From Vibrio spartinae (lineage in GTDB: Bacteria; Pseudomonadota; Gammaproteobacteria; Enterobacterales; Vibrionaceae), in NCBI RefSeq assembly GCF_024347135.1, contig NZ_AP024907.1, forward strand, positions 2,967,001-3,031,000: a stretch of 64,000 bases of DNA, in the 5' to 3' direction. Numbering within the stretch: the first letter of the stretch is position 1; each line of letters opens with the position of its first letter. Below the pieces are notes generated by a model that was given only the letters and a program-made list of their open reading frames with translations, had not been told where the DNA came from and made no database searches. This document shows, in pieces, positions 19,219-28,435 of the stretch. The translations under genes were made by a program, and so were the position numbers.

Positions 19219-20469
19219 TCAACTTCTGGACAAATAATCGGCTCGGCCGACCCACTTATAACTGGTGAGTTCTGCGAGTCCCATGGGGCCCCGGGCATGT
19301 AATTTCTGCGTTGAAACAGCGACTTCAGCACCTAAGCCAAACTGAGCACCGTCAGTAAATCGCGTTGAAGCATTCACATACACCGCCGCAGAATCGACAG
19401 CATTAATAAATTGTTCAGCATGATCGAGTCTGTTAGTCAAAATCGCATCCGAGTGACTCGCATGATGCTCTCGCATATGTTGAATCGCTTGCTCGAGATC
19501 CGCCACAACTTTTACACCCAGCGTATAACTTAGCCATTCGGTATCAAAGTCACCATCCTGAGCCGTCCTCAGAGATGCAGCGCCCGTCAGACCGGCCTGT
19601 GCTGATGCATCGGCAACAAAAGTCACCTTATCATTCAAACGCTGCGCCAATTGGGGTAAAAACTCAGCGGCGATCTGCTGATGAACCAATAATGTATCTA
19701 AGGCATTACAGGCAGATGGACGTTGTACTTTAGCATTTTCAATCACATCCAGAGACCGATTCAGGTCAGCACTAGCGTCGATAAACATATGGCTGATACC
19801 AAATCCACCAATAATCACGGGTATCGTACTATTTTCCTGACACATTTTGTGTAGTCCGGCACCACCGCGTGGAATAATCATATCGACGTATTGATCCAGC
19901 TTCAGGAGCTCGCTGACCAAGGCTCGGTCCGGATTCTCAATATATTGAACCGATGCAGCCGGTAATCCGGCTTTTTCCAATGATGATTGAATGACTTTAA
20001 CCAGTGCCATATTTGAGTTGAACGTCTCTTTTCCGCCCCGCAATATACTCGCATTACCGGTTTTCAAACATAGCGCGGCAATATCGATCGTCACATTGGG
20101 ACGAGCTTCATAAATGACGCCAACAACGCCCAACGGCACACGACGCCGAGAAAGAGACATGCCATTTTCCAGAATGCGACGATCCATTTCCTGACCCACA
20201 GGGTCCTGTAGACCAACCACATTCCGGACATCACTGGCAATGTCGGCTAAACGCTCGGTGTTGAGTAATAACCGATCCAACAAAGCGTCACTTAATCCCG
20301 ACTGGCGCCCCAGCTCAATATCCTGTGCATTCGCTGCCAAAATGGCATCACGGTTTGCTTCAAGCGCATCGGCAATCATGGTTAAAGCTCGGTTTTTATG
20401 TGCCGTTGTTGCTGTTGATAATTGAAAAGCGGCTTCTTTCGCGGCTTTTCCCGTCAATATTAGGTCCAC
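19219..20469 (-). CDS. proA: Gamma-glutamyl phosphate reductase
   Basis: Reduces gamma-glutamyl phosphate to glutamate 5-semialdehyde with NADPH, the second step of proline synthesis. The 416-aa aldehyde-dehydrogenase-fold protein carries the catalytic Cys in [16 protein letters not shown] and the segment [20 protein letters not shown] near the C-terminus. The start is GTG (20467-20469) with GGAAG at good spacing. It follows proB by 14 bp; the two enzymes pass the labile intermediate between them. A terminator follows. Confidence 0.97.
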   Translation of the reverse strand: MDLILTGKAAKEAAFQLSTATTAHKNRALTMIADALEANRDAILAANAQDIELGRQSGLSDALLDRLLLNTERLADIASDVRNVVGLQDPVGQEMDRRILENGMSLSRRRVPLGVVGVIYEARPNVTIDIAALCLKTGNASILRGGKETFNSNMALVKVIQSSLEKAGLPAASVQYIENPDRALVSELLKLDQYVDMIIPRGGAGLHKMCQENSTIPVIIGGFGISHMFIDASADLNRSLDVIENAKVQRPSACNALDTLLVHQQIAAEFLPQLAQRLNDKVTFVADASAQAGLTGAASLRTAQDGDFDTEWLSYTLGVKVVADLEQAIQHMREHHASHSDAILTNRLDHAEQFINAVDSAAVYVNASTRFTDGAQFGLGAEVAVSTQKLHARGPMGLAELTSYKWVGRADYLSRS

Positions 20470-20483
20470 GCTATACTTCCTTT

Positions 20484-21623
20484 TTATTCCTGAATTACGA
20501 CCATATCATCCCGATGTACGACTTCGGAACCATAATCATGCCCCAGCAGTTCATTAATTTCTTTACTATGTTTTCCCTGAATAATCTCTAGATCCTGACT
20601 GGAATATGAAGAAATTCCCCGGGCAATCACCTGCCGTGACTGATTGAGAATAATTGCCACATCGCCTCGGGAAAACACACCATAAATGCTGATAATCCCT
20701 TTCGCCAGCAGACTACTTCCCTGAGAAACAACCGCGTTCACAGCACCATCATCAATCATAATTTCGCCAGATGCTGCCGGCCCGGCCAGAATCCAACGTT
20801 TGCGATTCTCCAACGCTTCTTCCAATGGTAAGAAACGCGTACCTTGAGGATGTTCGCTCAATGAATCCGAAATCACATTCGGCGCCCGCCCTGATGCAAT
20901 AATCACTTCAATACCAGCCCGACGCGCAATATCTGCGGCTTGTAACTTGGTTGCCATACCGCCGGTTCCGAGTGTCGTACCGCTTCCCCCGGCAATTTTC
21001 CGTAGCGTATCATCAATTTTTTTGACTTCCCGAATCAACTCAGCGTTTGGATTTTTTCGCGGGTCAGCCGTAAATAGTCCGGCTTGATCGGTTAAAAGCA
21101 GGAGCTTATCTGCACCACATAATATGCCGACTAACGCGGATAGATTGTCATTATCGCCGACTTTAATTTCAACGGTTGCCACAGCATCGTTTTCATTCAC
21201 TATCGGGATAATGTCATGCGCGATTAACGAATTCACGGTATCTCGTGCATTTAAAAAACGTTCACGATCTTCTAAATCAGCACGTGTCAGTAACATCTGG
21301 CCGATTTTGAGATCGTAAATTGAGAATAGAGACTCCCAAGTCTGGATGAGTTGACTTTGACCGACGGCTGCCAGCAATTGCTTACTTGCGATCGTATTCG
21401 GCAAAGCCGGATAGTCAAGATGCTCCCTTCCGGCTGCTATCGCCCCCGAAGAGACTAAGACAACTGCATGTCCCTGACGCTTCAGCGCAGCACACTGCCG
21501 GACAAGCTCTACCATTTGTGCCCGGTCAAGCGCTAACGTTCCGCCAGTCAGCACACTGGTTCCCAACTTGATAATAATTGTTTTTGATTGTCGTTCGTTT
21601 TCAGGTTGTTCTATCGCCATCAT
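20484..21623 (-). CDS. proB: Glutamate 5-kinase
   Basis: Phosphorylates glutamate in the first, proline-inhibited step of proline synthesis. The product (379 aa from the ATG at 21621-21623; a second ATG follows directly and a TTG precedes) has an N-terminal amino-acid-kinase domain with [10 protein letters not shown] and [11 protein letters not shown], and a C-terminal PUA domain (from about residue 285, [12 protein letters not shown]). ProB and ProA with 14 bp between them form the standard proBA operon. Confidence 0.96.
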   Translation of the reverse strand: MMAIEQPENERQSKTIIIKLGTSVLTGGTLALDRAQMVELVRQCAALKRQGHAVVLVSSGAIAAGREHLDYPALPNTIASKQLLAAVGQSQLIQTWESLFSIYDLKIGQMLLTRADLEDRERFLNARDTVNSLIAHDIIPIVNENDAVATVEIKVGDNDNLSALVGILCGADKLLLLTDQAGLFTADPRKNPNAELIREVKKIDDTLRKIAGGSGTTLGTGGMATKLQAADIARRAGIEVIIASGRAPNVISDSLSEHPQGTRFLPLEEALENRKRWILAGPAASGEIMIDDGAVNAVVSQGSSLLAKGIISIYGVFSRGDVAIILNQSRQVIARGISSYSSQDLEIIQGKHSKEINELLGHDYGSEVVHRDDMVVIQE

Positions 21624-21690
21624 CAATCATACGATCTAAGTAGAAAAGGAGAGATTCTTTTTAGCAATCAAAAGGGCAATTCACAAGTAG

Positions 21691-21715
21691 AAAAAGGTGC
21701 AACCGCACCTTTTTT
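21691..21715 (-). terminator. Terminator between crl and proB
   Basis: GGTGC/GCACC stem with an AACC loop, flanked by A on one side and T on the other, so it can work on both strands; for minus-strand crl the T tract is at 21691-21695. Confidence 0.82.
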
Positions 21716-21741
21716 AACAGAATGAGAAAATAAGATGAGAA

Positions 21742-22134
21742 TTATTTATCGACCAACAAAGGATCACAGGTGGCGAGCTCATAGCCAAATTTCTCATTGA
21801 GTAACGTTTCAAGCTTTTCGTGGAACGCTTTTTGAGTTCGGTGAACTTCTGCTAGAGCCTGAAGTTGAGGCTCTTCAAGGACCCAGTTGCCGGCGTGATC
21901 ATACCGCCCAATGGCATATTTTGCTTCAAACCGCTGTTCATCCGAGTGTGATAATGACATCCACCACCCCCAAAATTCCCTCACTTCCGGTGATTTTTTA
22001 TCATCGACGCAAACCGCCAGACAATCAAACTGATAAGTGCCACTCTGATATTGTTCTTCTCTCAAATATGGTCCTAACAATTTAAAGGCTGCATTTAGTC
22101 GGTGGAAGGTTGGTTCCTTACTCAATTCTGGCAT
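21742..22134 (-). CDS. crl: Sigma factor-binding protein Crl
   Basis: Small cytosolic protein that binds sigma-S and favours RNA polymerase holoenzyme assembly in stationary phase. The 130-aa product is the family length and shows the family segments FDCLAVCVDDKKSPEVREFWGWW (here split around residues 40-62) and EAKYAIGRYDHAGNWVLEEPQ. AAGGAGT stands before the ATG. In E. coli crl is also adjacent to proBA and close to frsA and gpt, so the order is conserved. It has its own terminator. Confidence 0.95.
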   Translation of the reverse strand: MPELSKEPTFHRLNAAFKLLGPYLREEQYQSGTYQFDCLAVCVDDKKSPEVREFWGWWMSLSHSDEQRFEAKYAIGRYDHAGNWVLEEPQLQALAEVHRTQKAFHEKLETLLNEKFGYELATCDPLLVDK

Positions 22135-22217
22135 TTCAGCACTCCTTTTTTACAGAATTGCATGTCACTCTAAAGATCAACAAAACGCATATCTTGTAAA
22201 TAAAATAGCACAAAAAT

Positions 22218-23462
22218 TCACTGAATTAGTTCATCTTCGAGCCAGTTTATCGCCAAATCGAGGGCTTGCTCATATCCGTGAAATAATGTCTTTGACTTAA
22301 TCTCTTTCGACTTCCCGCCAGCACTATAATATGCAACCATTTGATTATCTGAAAGCGGTGATACCGGATCGCCCTCCAATCCCAGAGCCAAAATAGGCGT
22401 TTTTGTTTTTCTACCGGTAAGAAACCCTTGCGCTTTCAGTGACCACGCTCGTAACTGCATGGATAAACTCTCAATATCGACCACATTTTTCCCTAATCGA
22501 GATGCCAGCACATCTAAATACATCTTCGGCATCCGTTTTAATTTTTCAGGAGAAGACAGGATATCATGCACCGGAGCTCCCAAAGCGATACAGGCTCTGA
22601 TTTTACTGGATTCAACAAATGACAGCCGGATCATCGCATTGCCGCCAAAACGAAAGCCGATTAATCCGACGCGGTGGTGATCGACCCAAGGTAAACGAGC
22701 CAGCTGATTCAGAACGGTTTGATGAAGCGCGGAGGTATCTTCGGTTAAAGGCCACTGCGAGTTATACCCAATGGATGGCATATCAACCGTCAACATCGCA
22801 ATATCCCGCTGTGCCAGATAATCTCGGAATAAGCGCCACATATCGGTTTGCAGACTATCAAGACCGGCCGTCACAATGACAACGGGCTGGGGACGCTCAG
22901 TATGTGATAAGTGCAGATGGGCAATGATGTTCTTGTTCTTATACGGAAACTCCAACTGTTTCACAACGTATCCAGAGCGTTTCGCAGCTTCCGTATAAGC
23001 GGTGTTTGCCAATGCCTGTGCCTGGATGGCAAGCGTGTCATTCTTCAGATGAGGATATCCGGCGATACTAAAACATAAGGATGCGGCAAACATGCGCTCA
23101 GCCGCAGCTTCGCCCTCAAGCTGATCTGATTCATGTTGATAACGGGTACCCAATTTATTCCATTCATAAGCCCAGTTGCCTTGCCGATATCCCATCACCG
23201 TATCCAACCATTCATCAACAGTTCTGGAATGCGATGAAGATGCGATCCGCGCTAAAACTTCTTCCTGATCAATCGAATCAATGCCCTGCCATGCCCATTG
23301 CATGCGTCTTAATGTCCGATACCAAGCGCCCTCAATTTTCTGAGTCACAAATCCTTGACTACTTGACATGTACTGAGTCAATGCAGAAGTTTCTTTAGCC
23401 TGTTTATGGTTATCAAACAATCGCTCAGAAAGGTTTTCACTGTTCTTGTTACTCTTAAGCAT
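22218..23462 (-). CDS. frsA: FrsA-family alpha/beta-hydrolase-like protein
   Basis: FrsA (fermentation-respiration switch protein) binds enzyme IIA-Glc in related bacteria and was also studied in Vibrio vulnificus as an alpha/beta-hydrolase-fold protein. The start is placed at the ATG giving MLKSNKNSENLSERLFDN (414 aa, the usual length); the open frame reaches 24 codons upstream through the gpt terminator, which rules that start out. The region where hydrolases carry the G-x-S-x-G nucleophile elbow reads IGFRFGGNAM, with no serine, as is normal for this family. Its exact role remains debated. It lies between crl and gpt, as in E. coli. Confidence 0.92.
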   Translation of the reverse strand: MLKSNKNSENLSERLFDNHKQAKETSALTQYMSSSQGFVTQKIEGAWYRTLRRMQWAWQGIDSIDQEEVLARIASSSHSRTVDEWLDTVMGYRQGNWAYEWNKLGTRYQHESDQLEGEAAAERMFAASLCFSIAGYPHLKNDTLAIQAQALANTAYTEAAKRSGYVVKQLEFPYKNKNIIAHLHLSHTERPQPVVIVTAGLDSLQTDMWRLFRDYLAQRDIAMLTVDMPSIGYNSQWPLTEDTSALHQTVLNQLARLPWVDHHRVGLIGFRFGGNAMIRLSFVESSKIRACIALGAPVHDILSSPEKLKRMPKMYLDVLASRLGKNVVDIESLSMQLRAWSLKAQGFLTGRKTKTPILALGLEGDPVSPLSDNQMVAYYSAGGKSKEIKSKTLFHGYEQALDLAINWLEDELIQ

Positions 23463-23498
23463 AAATGGGGACCACTTCCGAAAACGTTTAAATTCATC

Positions 23499-23526
23499 AA
23501 AAAAAAATGGTCCGTAACCGGACCAT
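23499..23526 (-). terminator. Terminator after gpt
   Basis: An 8-bp perfect stem ATGGTCCG/CGGACCAT with a four-base loop. On the minus strand it is followed by about nine T. Strong, and placed 34 bp after gpt. Confidence 0.9.
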
Positions 23527-23560
23527 TTTCTCAAATTAGCATCAATTCATATGAAAAGAT

Positions 23561-24025
23561 CTATTTCAGCTTACGATTCACTGGCTCAACATAGGATAGT
23601 ACAGTATCCCAAGGTTGTTCAATCCATGTCTCCTGAGCGACATCCACGATGTATTCGTCAACTAAATCTTTACCGGCCGGCTTAGCGCACACGGTCACAA
23701 GTTTAGCTTTTGGATACAACTCGCGAATTTTACGGGCTGTATCACCGCTATCAACTAAGTCATCGACAATTAAATACCCTTCACCATCATGCTCAGGTGC
23801 TTTCAGCACACTCATATCACGCTGATGGTCATGGTCATAGCTGGAAATACAGATAGTATCGACGTAACGAATACCCAATTCTCGGGCAAGAATTGCTGCT
23901 GGTACAAGTCCACCACGGCTCACCCCTATCAGACCTTTCCACTGTTCTGCGGGCATTTGGCGCTCGGCAAGCTGACGACAATACATCTGCATATTATCCC
24001 AGGTAATCAGGAATCTTTTGCTCAT
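23561..24025 (-). CDS. gpt: Xanthine phosphoribosyltransferase
   Basis: Salvages xanthine and guanine to XMP and GMP with PRPP. The 154-aa product has the PRPP-binding signature [16 protein letters not shown] and the flexible-loop region of the E. coli Gpt type. It lies only 38 bp after the NCS2 purine permease on the same strand, so the two should be one transcript linking purine uptake to salvage, controlled by the PurR-like box in front of the permease. A strong terminator follows. Confidence 0.96.
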   Translation of the reverse strand: MSKRFLITWDNMQMYCRQLAERQMPAEQWKGLIGVSRGGLVPAAILARELGIRYVDTICISSYDHDHQRDMSVLKAPEHDGEGYLIVDDLVDSGDTARKIRELYPKAKLVTVCAKPAGKDLVDEYIVDVAQETWIEQPWDTVLSYVEPVNRKLK

Positions 24026-24063
24026 TATTTTCTATCCAATTTTTTATATAAAATCTAAATTCG

Positions 24064-25353
24064 TTAACCTGCGATATATTTTACAACAAAAATCGCAGCC
24101 ATGAACCACACGCTGAGTGAAACACTACGTGACTTGCCACTTAAAAGTTTAATCATTGCATATGAGATAAACCCTAAAGAGATACCTTCTGCAATTGAAG
24201 ATGTGAGAGGCATCATTAAACAAGTCACGACAACGGGTGCAGCCTCAGTGAGATCACGCCAGTCAATACTCACCAACCCAGATAGCATCAAAATAGAAAC
24301 ATAAAGGAGCGCACCTGCGGTTGCGTAGGCGGGAATCATCCCTGCAAGAGGCGCAAAGAATAAAGCAAACAGGAAGAGAATTCCAACAACAACAGCCGTC
24401 AATCCAGTTCGTCCGCCAGTCGCAACACCAGCAGCACTTTCAATAAAAGAGGTCGTATTCGATGTTCCGAACAATGCACCTGTAACCGTTGCTGAAGAAT
24501 CAGCCAATAACGCCCGGTTCAGACGAGGAATTTTTCCATCTTCACCAATCAGATCTGCTTTTTGAGCAACACCCACTAATGTTCCGGCAGTATCAAACAG
24601 ATCCACGAACAAGAATGCAAATACAACCGAGATCATCCCAACATCTAATAACGCTGAAAAATCTAGTTGTAAAAATGTCGGCGCAATACTTGGTGGCATC
24701 GAAACCACGCCAGCCCAATGGACATCACCAAGCATCAAGCCAATTGCACTGATCGCCAGAATAGAAATCATCACACCGCCTTTGACGTTGCGATAAACCA
24801 GAGCGATCGTGAGGAAGAAACCGAGAGCGCCTAAGACACAGTGAAGCGAGGTAATATTGCCAAGAGAAACCAGTGTGGCTGGGTTATCAACGATGATGCC
24901 TGCATTTTTTAATGCAATAAAAGCAAGAAATAAACCGATACCCGCTGAAATCCCGGTCCTTAAAGACATCGGAATCGAATTGATAATCCATTCTCGAATC
25001 TTAAATAAACTCAGTATGATGAACAATACGCCTGAAGCAAATACCGCAGCCAAAGCAACCTGCCACGTATACCCCATACCAAGCACAACGGTATAGGTGA
25101 AAAATGCATTCAGCCCCATTCCCGGTGCCAGCGCAATCGGATAATTAGCGATAAATCCCATGATGAAGCAACCAACAGCTGCTGCCAAACAGGTTGCAAC
25201 AAAAACGGCGCCCCGATCCATTCCTGTATCGGCTAAGATCGCTGGATTAACAAAAATGATATAAGCCATGGTCAGAAAAGTCGTAATTCCCGCAATGACT
25301 TCTGTTCGCATGGTTGTACCATGTTCACTCAGTTTAAATAGCTTCTCGAGCAT
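24064..25353 (-). CDS. NCS2-family purine permease (adenine/guanine/hypoxanthine type)
   Basis: Inner-membrane proton-coupled nucleobase importer of the AzgA-like branch of NCS2, which takes up adenine, guanine or hypoxanthine; the exact substrate cannot be read from the sequence. The start is the ATG at 25351-25353 (MLEKLFKLSEHGTTMRTE, 429 aa) with AGGAAC before it; the open frame continues 25 codons upstream. About 12-14 membrane segments are evident, with hallmark segments PIALAPGMGLNAFFTYTVV and DLFDTAGTLVGV. It heads a two-gene unit with gpt and has a PurR-like operator just downstream of its promoter. Confidence 0.92.
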   Translation of the reverse strand: MLEKLFKLSEHGTTMRTEVIAGITTFLTMAYIIFVNPAILADTGMDRGAVFVATCLAAAVGCFIMGFIANYPIALAPGMGLNAFFTYTVVLGMGYTWQVALAAVFASGVLFIILSLFKIREWIINSIPMSLRTGISAGIGLFLAFIALKNAGIIVDNPATLVSLGNITSLHCVLGALGFFLTIALVYRNVKGGVMISILAISAIGLMLGDVHWAGVVSMPPSIAPTFLQLDFSALLDVGMISVVFAFLFVDLFDTAGTLVGVAQKADLIGEDGKIPRLNRALLADSSATVTGALFGTSNTTSFIESAAGVATGGRTGLTAVVVGILFLFALFFAPLAGMIPAYATAGALLYVSILMLSGLVSIDWRDLTEAAPVVVTCLMMPLTSSIAEGISLGFISYAMIKLLSGKSRSVSLSVWFMAAIFVVKYIAG

Positions 25354-25373
25354 GATGGTTCCTATATAGATAC

Positions 25374-25411
25374 AAGTAAACGGTTGCGTAAACGATTGGG
25401 AGGCGATTATA
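25374..25411 (-). promoter_or_regulatory. Promoter -10 and PurR-like operator of the permease-gpt unit
   Basis: On the minus strand ACGCAACCGTTTACTT (25374-25389) matches the PurR consensus ACGCAAACGTTTGCGT at 13 of 16 positions, including both CG-centred cores. A perfect TATAAT lies at 25406-25411. This puts the operator at about +10 to +25, where a bound repressor would block transcription. The -35 element is weak. E. coli PurR is known to repress purine transport and synthesis genes. Confidence 0.75.
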
Positions 25412-25578
25412 GAGAGTAAAGACGGCAAATTCTAGCGTAATTCATATAAAAACTGACCTAATAGTCAAGTTTATGAAACCTTGTAAATATTCCTATTTAC
25501 GCGACAAAAGTCATCAAAAATGCACGGGGCATCCGCATGACGAACCGAGTCAGCCCAGACAATATCATGCAAAAGGAT

Positions 25579-25609
25579 AAAAAAACGCCACTTCATGTGA
25601 AGTGGCGTT
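25579..25609 (-). terminator. Strong intrinsic terminator of a candidate small RNA
   Basis: An 11-bp perfect stem AACGCCACTTC/GAAGTGGCGTT with a four-base loop, followed on the minus strand by seven T. No gene lies upstream of it on this strand within the gap, so it must end a non-coding transcript or a leader. Confidence 0.88.
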
Positions 25610-25812
25610 GGAAAGAGATCAAAATCTTCCAATAAAAATTAGGGGTGAACAAAAATGTCCGAGCTGCAAGTTTCCATCGTGTCCAATTCTACAACAGACC
25701 ATCAAAGCAAATTGGTCTAGTCAGAGTCCCGAATCTCTCCCCATCAATTTCGCAGGGGGAACGCTTCATTCAGGCAACTCAATAAATGGGTTAAATAGAA
25801 GCATAGCAAACA
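25584..25812 (-). ncRNA. Candidate small RNA of about 230 nt, unassigned
   Basis: On the minus strand a promoter-like TTGTAA (25841-25846), 16-bp spacer and TATATT (25819-25824) predicts a start near 25812, and a strong intrinsic terminator ends the transcript at about 25579. The RNA can form a hairpin TTCCCC...GGGGAG, and an AGACCA...TGGTCT hairpin whose arm overlaps an alternative CCAATT...AATTGG pairing. No minus-strand open frame over 60 codons lies in it. It does not resemble 6S, Spot 42, GcvB, Qrr or CsrB as I know them, and it is not a recognisable purine riboswitch. The downstream permease has its own promoter, so an independent RNA is more likely than a leader. Confidence 0.5.
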
Positions 25813-25860
25813 GTATTGAATATACCATAAAGAAAATTTATTACAACAATGACGAAATAA

Positions 25861-26168
25861 AAACAAGAAAATCGAATGACAGCGACTTTTTTATTGAGAT
25901 ATATGTAATTTAATTACCAAAAATAGACCGTATTGTGAAAATTTACTTCTTAAGTGTAAGAATTGTAATCAATGAGACCCATATCTGGTTTTTAAAAAAA
26001 CATGTCTCATGCTATCCCCTGCATGATGAGGGTGATATTCTCTTGCTATCGGCTGGTGCGCATGGTCTTCAGTACAAACGAATTCTCCAGTACCGGCGAG
26101 CATTAAGCACCAACTCAGTTTGATTTGATCCACTTTTCATCGACCACCTTGTGGAACAGGAGTCTTCA
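25861..26168 (+). other. Intergenic region upstream of pepD
   Basis: AT-rich, with no convincing open frame. It holds a 7-bp inverted repeat ATGAGAC/GTCTCAT around a poly-T/poly-A loop, and nearer pepD an outer GGTGC/GCACC pair (26055-26059 with 26107-26111) enclosing GTAC/GTAC. It probably contains the pepD promoter and leader, but no element can be named with confidence. Confidence 0.3.
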
Positions 26169-27650
26169 GTGTCAGAATTCCAATCCGAAATTAGTCATCT
26201 TTCACCCTCTCTCGTCTGGACGTTTTTCGATAAAATATGTTCTATCCCGCACCCTTCATATCATGAAGAAAATCTAGCTCAATACATTATCGGATGGGCT
26301 CAGGAACAATCACTCGATGTCAGGCGCGATCCAACGGGTAATATTTTTATTAAGAAACCAGCGACATCAGGCATGGATAACCGTAAAGGTGTCGTGCTAC
26401 AAGCGCATCTGGATATGGTGCCACAAAAAAATGAGGAGACGGTTCACAACTTCGCACAGGATCCAATTCGTCCTTATATTGATGGTGACTGGGTCACCGC
26501 TCAAGGCACGACTCTCGGTGCAGACAATGGTATCGGGATGGCAACCTGTCTTGCTGTTTTGGCTTCAGACAATATCCAACATGGTCCTCTAGAAGTGTTG
26601 TTAACGATCAATGAAGAAGCTGGCATGACCGGCGCATTTGGTCTGGAACCGGGTTATCTGGAAGGAGAGATCTTGCTGAATACCGACTCAGAACAGGAAG
26701 GTGAAGTTTACGTCGGGTGTGCCGGTGGAATTAACGGCTTACTCGCGTTTGATATTGAACGCAGTCAAGTTCCGGCAAACCATGTAGTCCGTAAACTCCA
26801 GCTCAAAGGCCTCAAAGGCGGCCATTCTGGTTGCGATATCCATCTCGGCCGAGGCAACGCCAATAAACTATTCGCTCGATTTTTGGCACAACATGCCGAG
26901 CCCCTAGCGTTACGCCTGATTGATTTTCAAGGCGGCTCACTGAGAAATGCCATTCCTCGTGAAGGTTTTGTTACCTTATGTCTCCCTGAAGAAAATGTCT
27001 CCAAACTGACTGAAGCATTCCAACGCTTCACGGCAACGATTCGTCAGGAACTGGCACAAGCTGAAGGTAATATCATTACCGAATGCCATGACGTTGAACT
27101 GGATCAGGAGCAGCACCAGGTATTTGATTTATCGACTCAGCAACGTTTCATTGCGACACTCAATGCAAGCCCAAATGGGGTGCTTCGTATGAGTGATGAT
27201 TTCTCTGGTGTGGTCGAAACCTCACTGAATCTGGGGGTCGTCAAAACGGATGAAACAACAATTTCGATCCTCAGCTTGGTCCGTTCTTTAATCGACTCTG
27301 GTCGTCAACAGGTAGAAAGCAGTCTGAGATCGATAGCCGAACTCGCAGATGCGAAAGTCGATTTCTATGATGCTTACCCGGGTTGGAAGCCTGACACGAA
27401 TTCAGCCATTATGGCCATATTCAGAGAACAGTACGAAAATATCTATGGTCATAAGCCGAATATCATGGTGATTCACGCAGGCCTTGAATGTGGCTTATTC
27501 AAGCGTCCATACCCGGATATGGATATGGTGTCGTTCGGTCCGACGATTAAATTCCCACATTCCCCGGATGAAAAAGTGCAGATCAGCACGGTTCAGCAAT
27601 TCTGGGAACAAATGATCGTTATGCTGAAAAGTATCCCTGAAAAAGATTAA
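26169..27650 (+). CDS. pepD: Aminoacyl-histidine dipeptidase (peptidase D, carnosinase)
   Basis: M20-family dizinc dipeptidase that cleaves Xaa-His and other dipeptides in the cytosol. The metal ligands are recognisable in VVLQAHLDMV (His), TTLGADNGIG (bridging Asp), LLTINEEAGMTG (catalytic Glu pair), LLNTDSE (Asp) and VIHAGLECGLF (His). The start is placed at GTG 26169-26171 (493 aa), because AGGAG lies six bases in front of it; an in-frame GTG six codons earlier has no ribosome binding site. The following residues match known PepD N-termini. In E. coli pepD is also next to gpt, in divergent orientation as here. Confidence 0.95.
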   Translation: MSEFQSEISHLSPSLVWTFFDKICSIPHPSYHEENLAQYIIGWAQEQSLDVRRDPTGNIFIKKPATSGMDNRKGVVLQAHLDMVPQKNEETVHNFAQDPIRPYIDGDWVTAQGTTLGADNGIGMATCLAVLASDNIQHGPLEVLLTINEEAGMTGAFGLEPGYLEGEILLNTDSEQEGEVYVGCAGGINGLLAFDIERSQVPANHVVRKLQLKGLKGGHSGCDIHLGRGNANKLFARFLAQHAEPLALRLIDFQGGSLRNAIPREGFVTLCLPEENVSKLTEAFQRFTATIRQELAQAEGNIITECHDVELDQEQHQVFDLSTQQRFIATLNASPNGVLRMSDDFSGVVETSLNLGVVKTDETTISILSLVRSLIDSGRQQVESSLRSIAELADAKVDFYDAYPGWKPDTNSAIMAIFREQYENIYGHKPNIMVIHAGLECGLFKRPYPDMDMVSFGPTIKFPHSPDEKVQISTVQQFWEQMIVMLKSIPEKD

Positions 27651-27659
27651 GTCCGAAAT

Positions 27660-27683
27660 GCCGTAGCGGAAAATCGCTACGGC
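27660..27683 (+). terminator. Hairpin after pepD, probable terminator
   Basis: A 9-bp perfect stem GCCGTAGCG/CGCTACGGC with a six-base loop, 10 bp after the pepD stop. The following sequence CATCCCCTTCTC is poor in T, so termination efficiency is uncertain. Confidence 0.45.
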
Positions 27684-27875
27684 CATCCCCTTCTCATATC
27701 GACTAAATCTAAGCAATCTATCCCATTGAAAATAAAAATAATCTAATGTCAACCTTCCGTGTTCAGCATCAATCATGATTATTTATCGTGACGGATAAAA
27801 TTTTTATTCGCTCAATATTGAAACTGCTGGTAATGTGCCCTCGGGTAAAGCCATATCTGTTTAAAAATTAAGCGC

Positions 27876-27938
27876 ATTTCTGTATAAGGTGCCCCCTAAG
27901 CGCTATGATTGCTGATGGGGGAACAGCCTTGCAGAAAT
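27876..27938 (+). promoter_or_regulatory. Nested inverted repeat upstream of rimB, possible structured leader or operator
   Basis: Four nested pairing blocks fit one hairpin: ATTTCTG/CAGAAAT (7 bp), AAGG/CCTT, CCCCC/GGGGG and AGC/GCT, separated by small internal loops. It ends 56 bp before the rimB ATG. A promoter-like TTTAAA then TATAAG (27883-27888) overlaps its left arm, so it may act as DNA rather than as a full RNA leader. It matches no riboswitch that I recognise. The rest of the 27651-27994 gap shows nothing else beyond the pepD hairpin. Confidence 0.4.
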
Positions 27939-27994
27939 AAAATTGCCCAGCGCCTTTCCTATCGATTCACGTCTATTAATCGAAGAACACAAAG

Positions 27995-28435
27995 ATGAAT
28001 GAAAAAATTATGATTGGCTGGAGAGAGACTCTCAGTCTCCCAGACTTAGGAATTCCCACCATCAATGCCAAGATCGATACTGGCGCAAAGACATCGTGTC
28101 TTCACGCATTTAAAGTTAAAGCCTTTAAAAAAGAAGGCGAACAATGGGTGCGATTCTGGTTACATCCCCGTCACAAGGACGATTCAGAAATTGTCATTTG
28201 CGAAGCGCCTGTGATCGACCGACGTATCGTCAGAAACTCCGGTGGCTATGAGGAAAAGCGTTATGTCATCCGCACAAAGATCAAGATTGGCACGGAGCAA
28301 TGGCCGGTCGATATTACACTGACCAATCGTGAAAACATGGCATTCAGAATGTTATTAGGCCGGACAGCGATGCGCCCAAAAATCGTCGTTGATCCGGATG
28401 CATCATTTCTACTGACCTCTGGTAATAACGTATGA
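27995..28435 (+). CDS. rimB: RimB-type retropepsin-like protease (DUF785/Zn_protease family)
   Basis: A 146-aa protein of the family labelled ATP-dependent zinc protease. The motif [17 protein letters not shown] near residues 22-38 is the DTGA motif of retropepsin-like aspartic proteases, which suggests the zinc label is wrong. In Pseudomonas, RimB cleaves the poly-glutamate tails that RimK adds to ribosomal protein S6. Here the gene overlaps rimK by 4 bp (ATGA), strongly supporting the same role. No signal peptide. The symbol follows the Pseudomonas operon and is inferred from family and context. Confidence 0.85.
   Translation: MNEKIMIGWRETLSLPDLGIPTINAKIDTGAKTSCLHAFKVKAFKKEGEQWVRFWLHPRHKDDSEIVICEAPVIDRRIVRNSGGYEEKRYVIRTKIKIGTEQWPVDITLTNRENMAFRMLLGRTAMRPKIVVDPDASFLLTSGNNV

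Noticed and set aside
22218-23462. FrsA as an active serine esterase
   Set aside because: The nucleophile elbow reads GFRFGG without serine, so hydrolase activity cannot be claimed from the sequence.
25584-25812. CsrB-type or purine-riboswitch identity for the candidate RNA
   Set aside because: Only about six GGA triplets, and just one in an ANGGA context; the purine aptamer core is not recognisable.
25602-25913. 103-codon plus-strand open frame between gpt/permease and pepD
   Set aside because: Begins inside the terminator region of the candidate small RNA, has no ribosome binding site, and its composition does not look coding.
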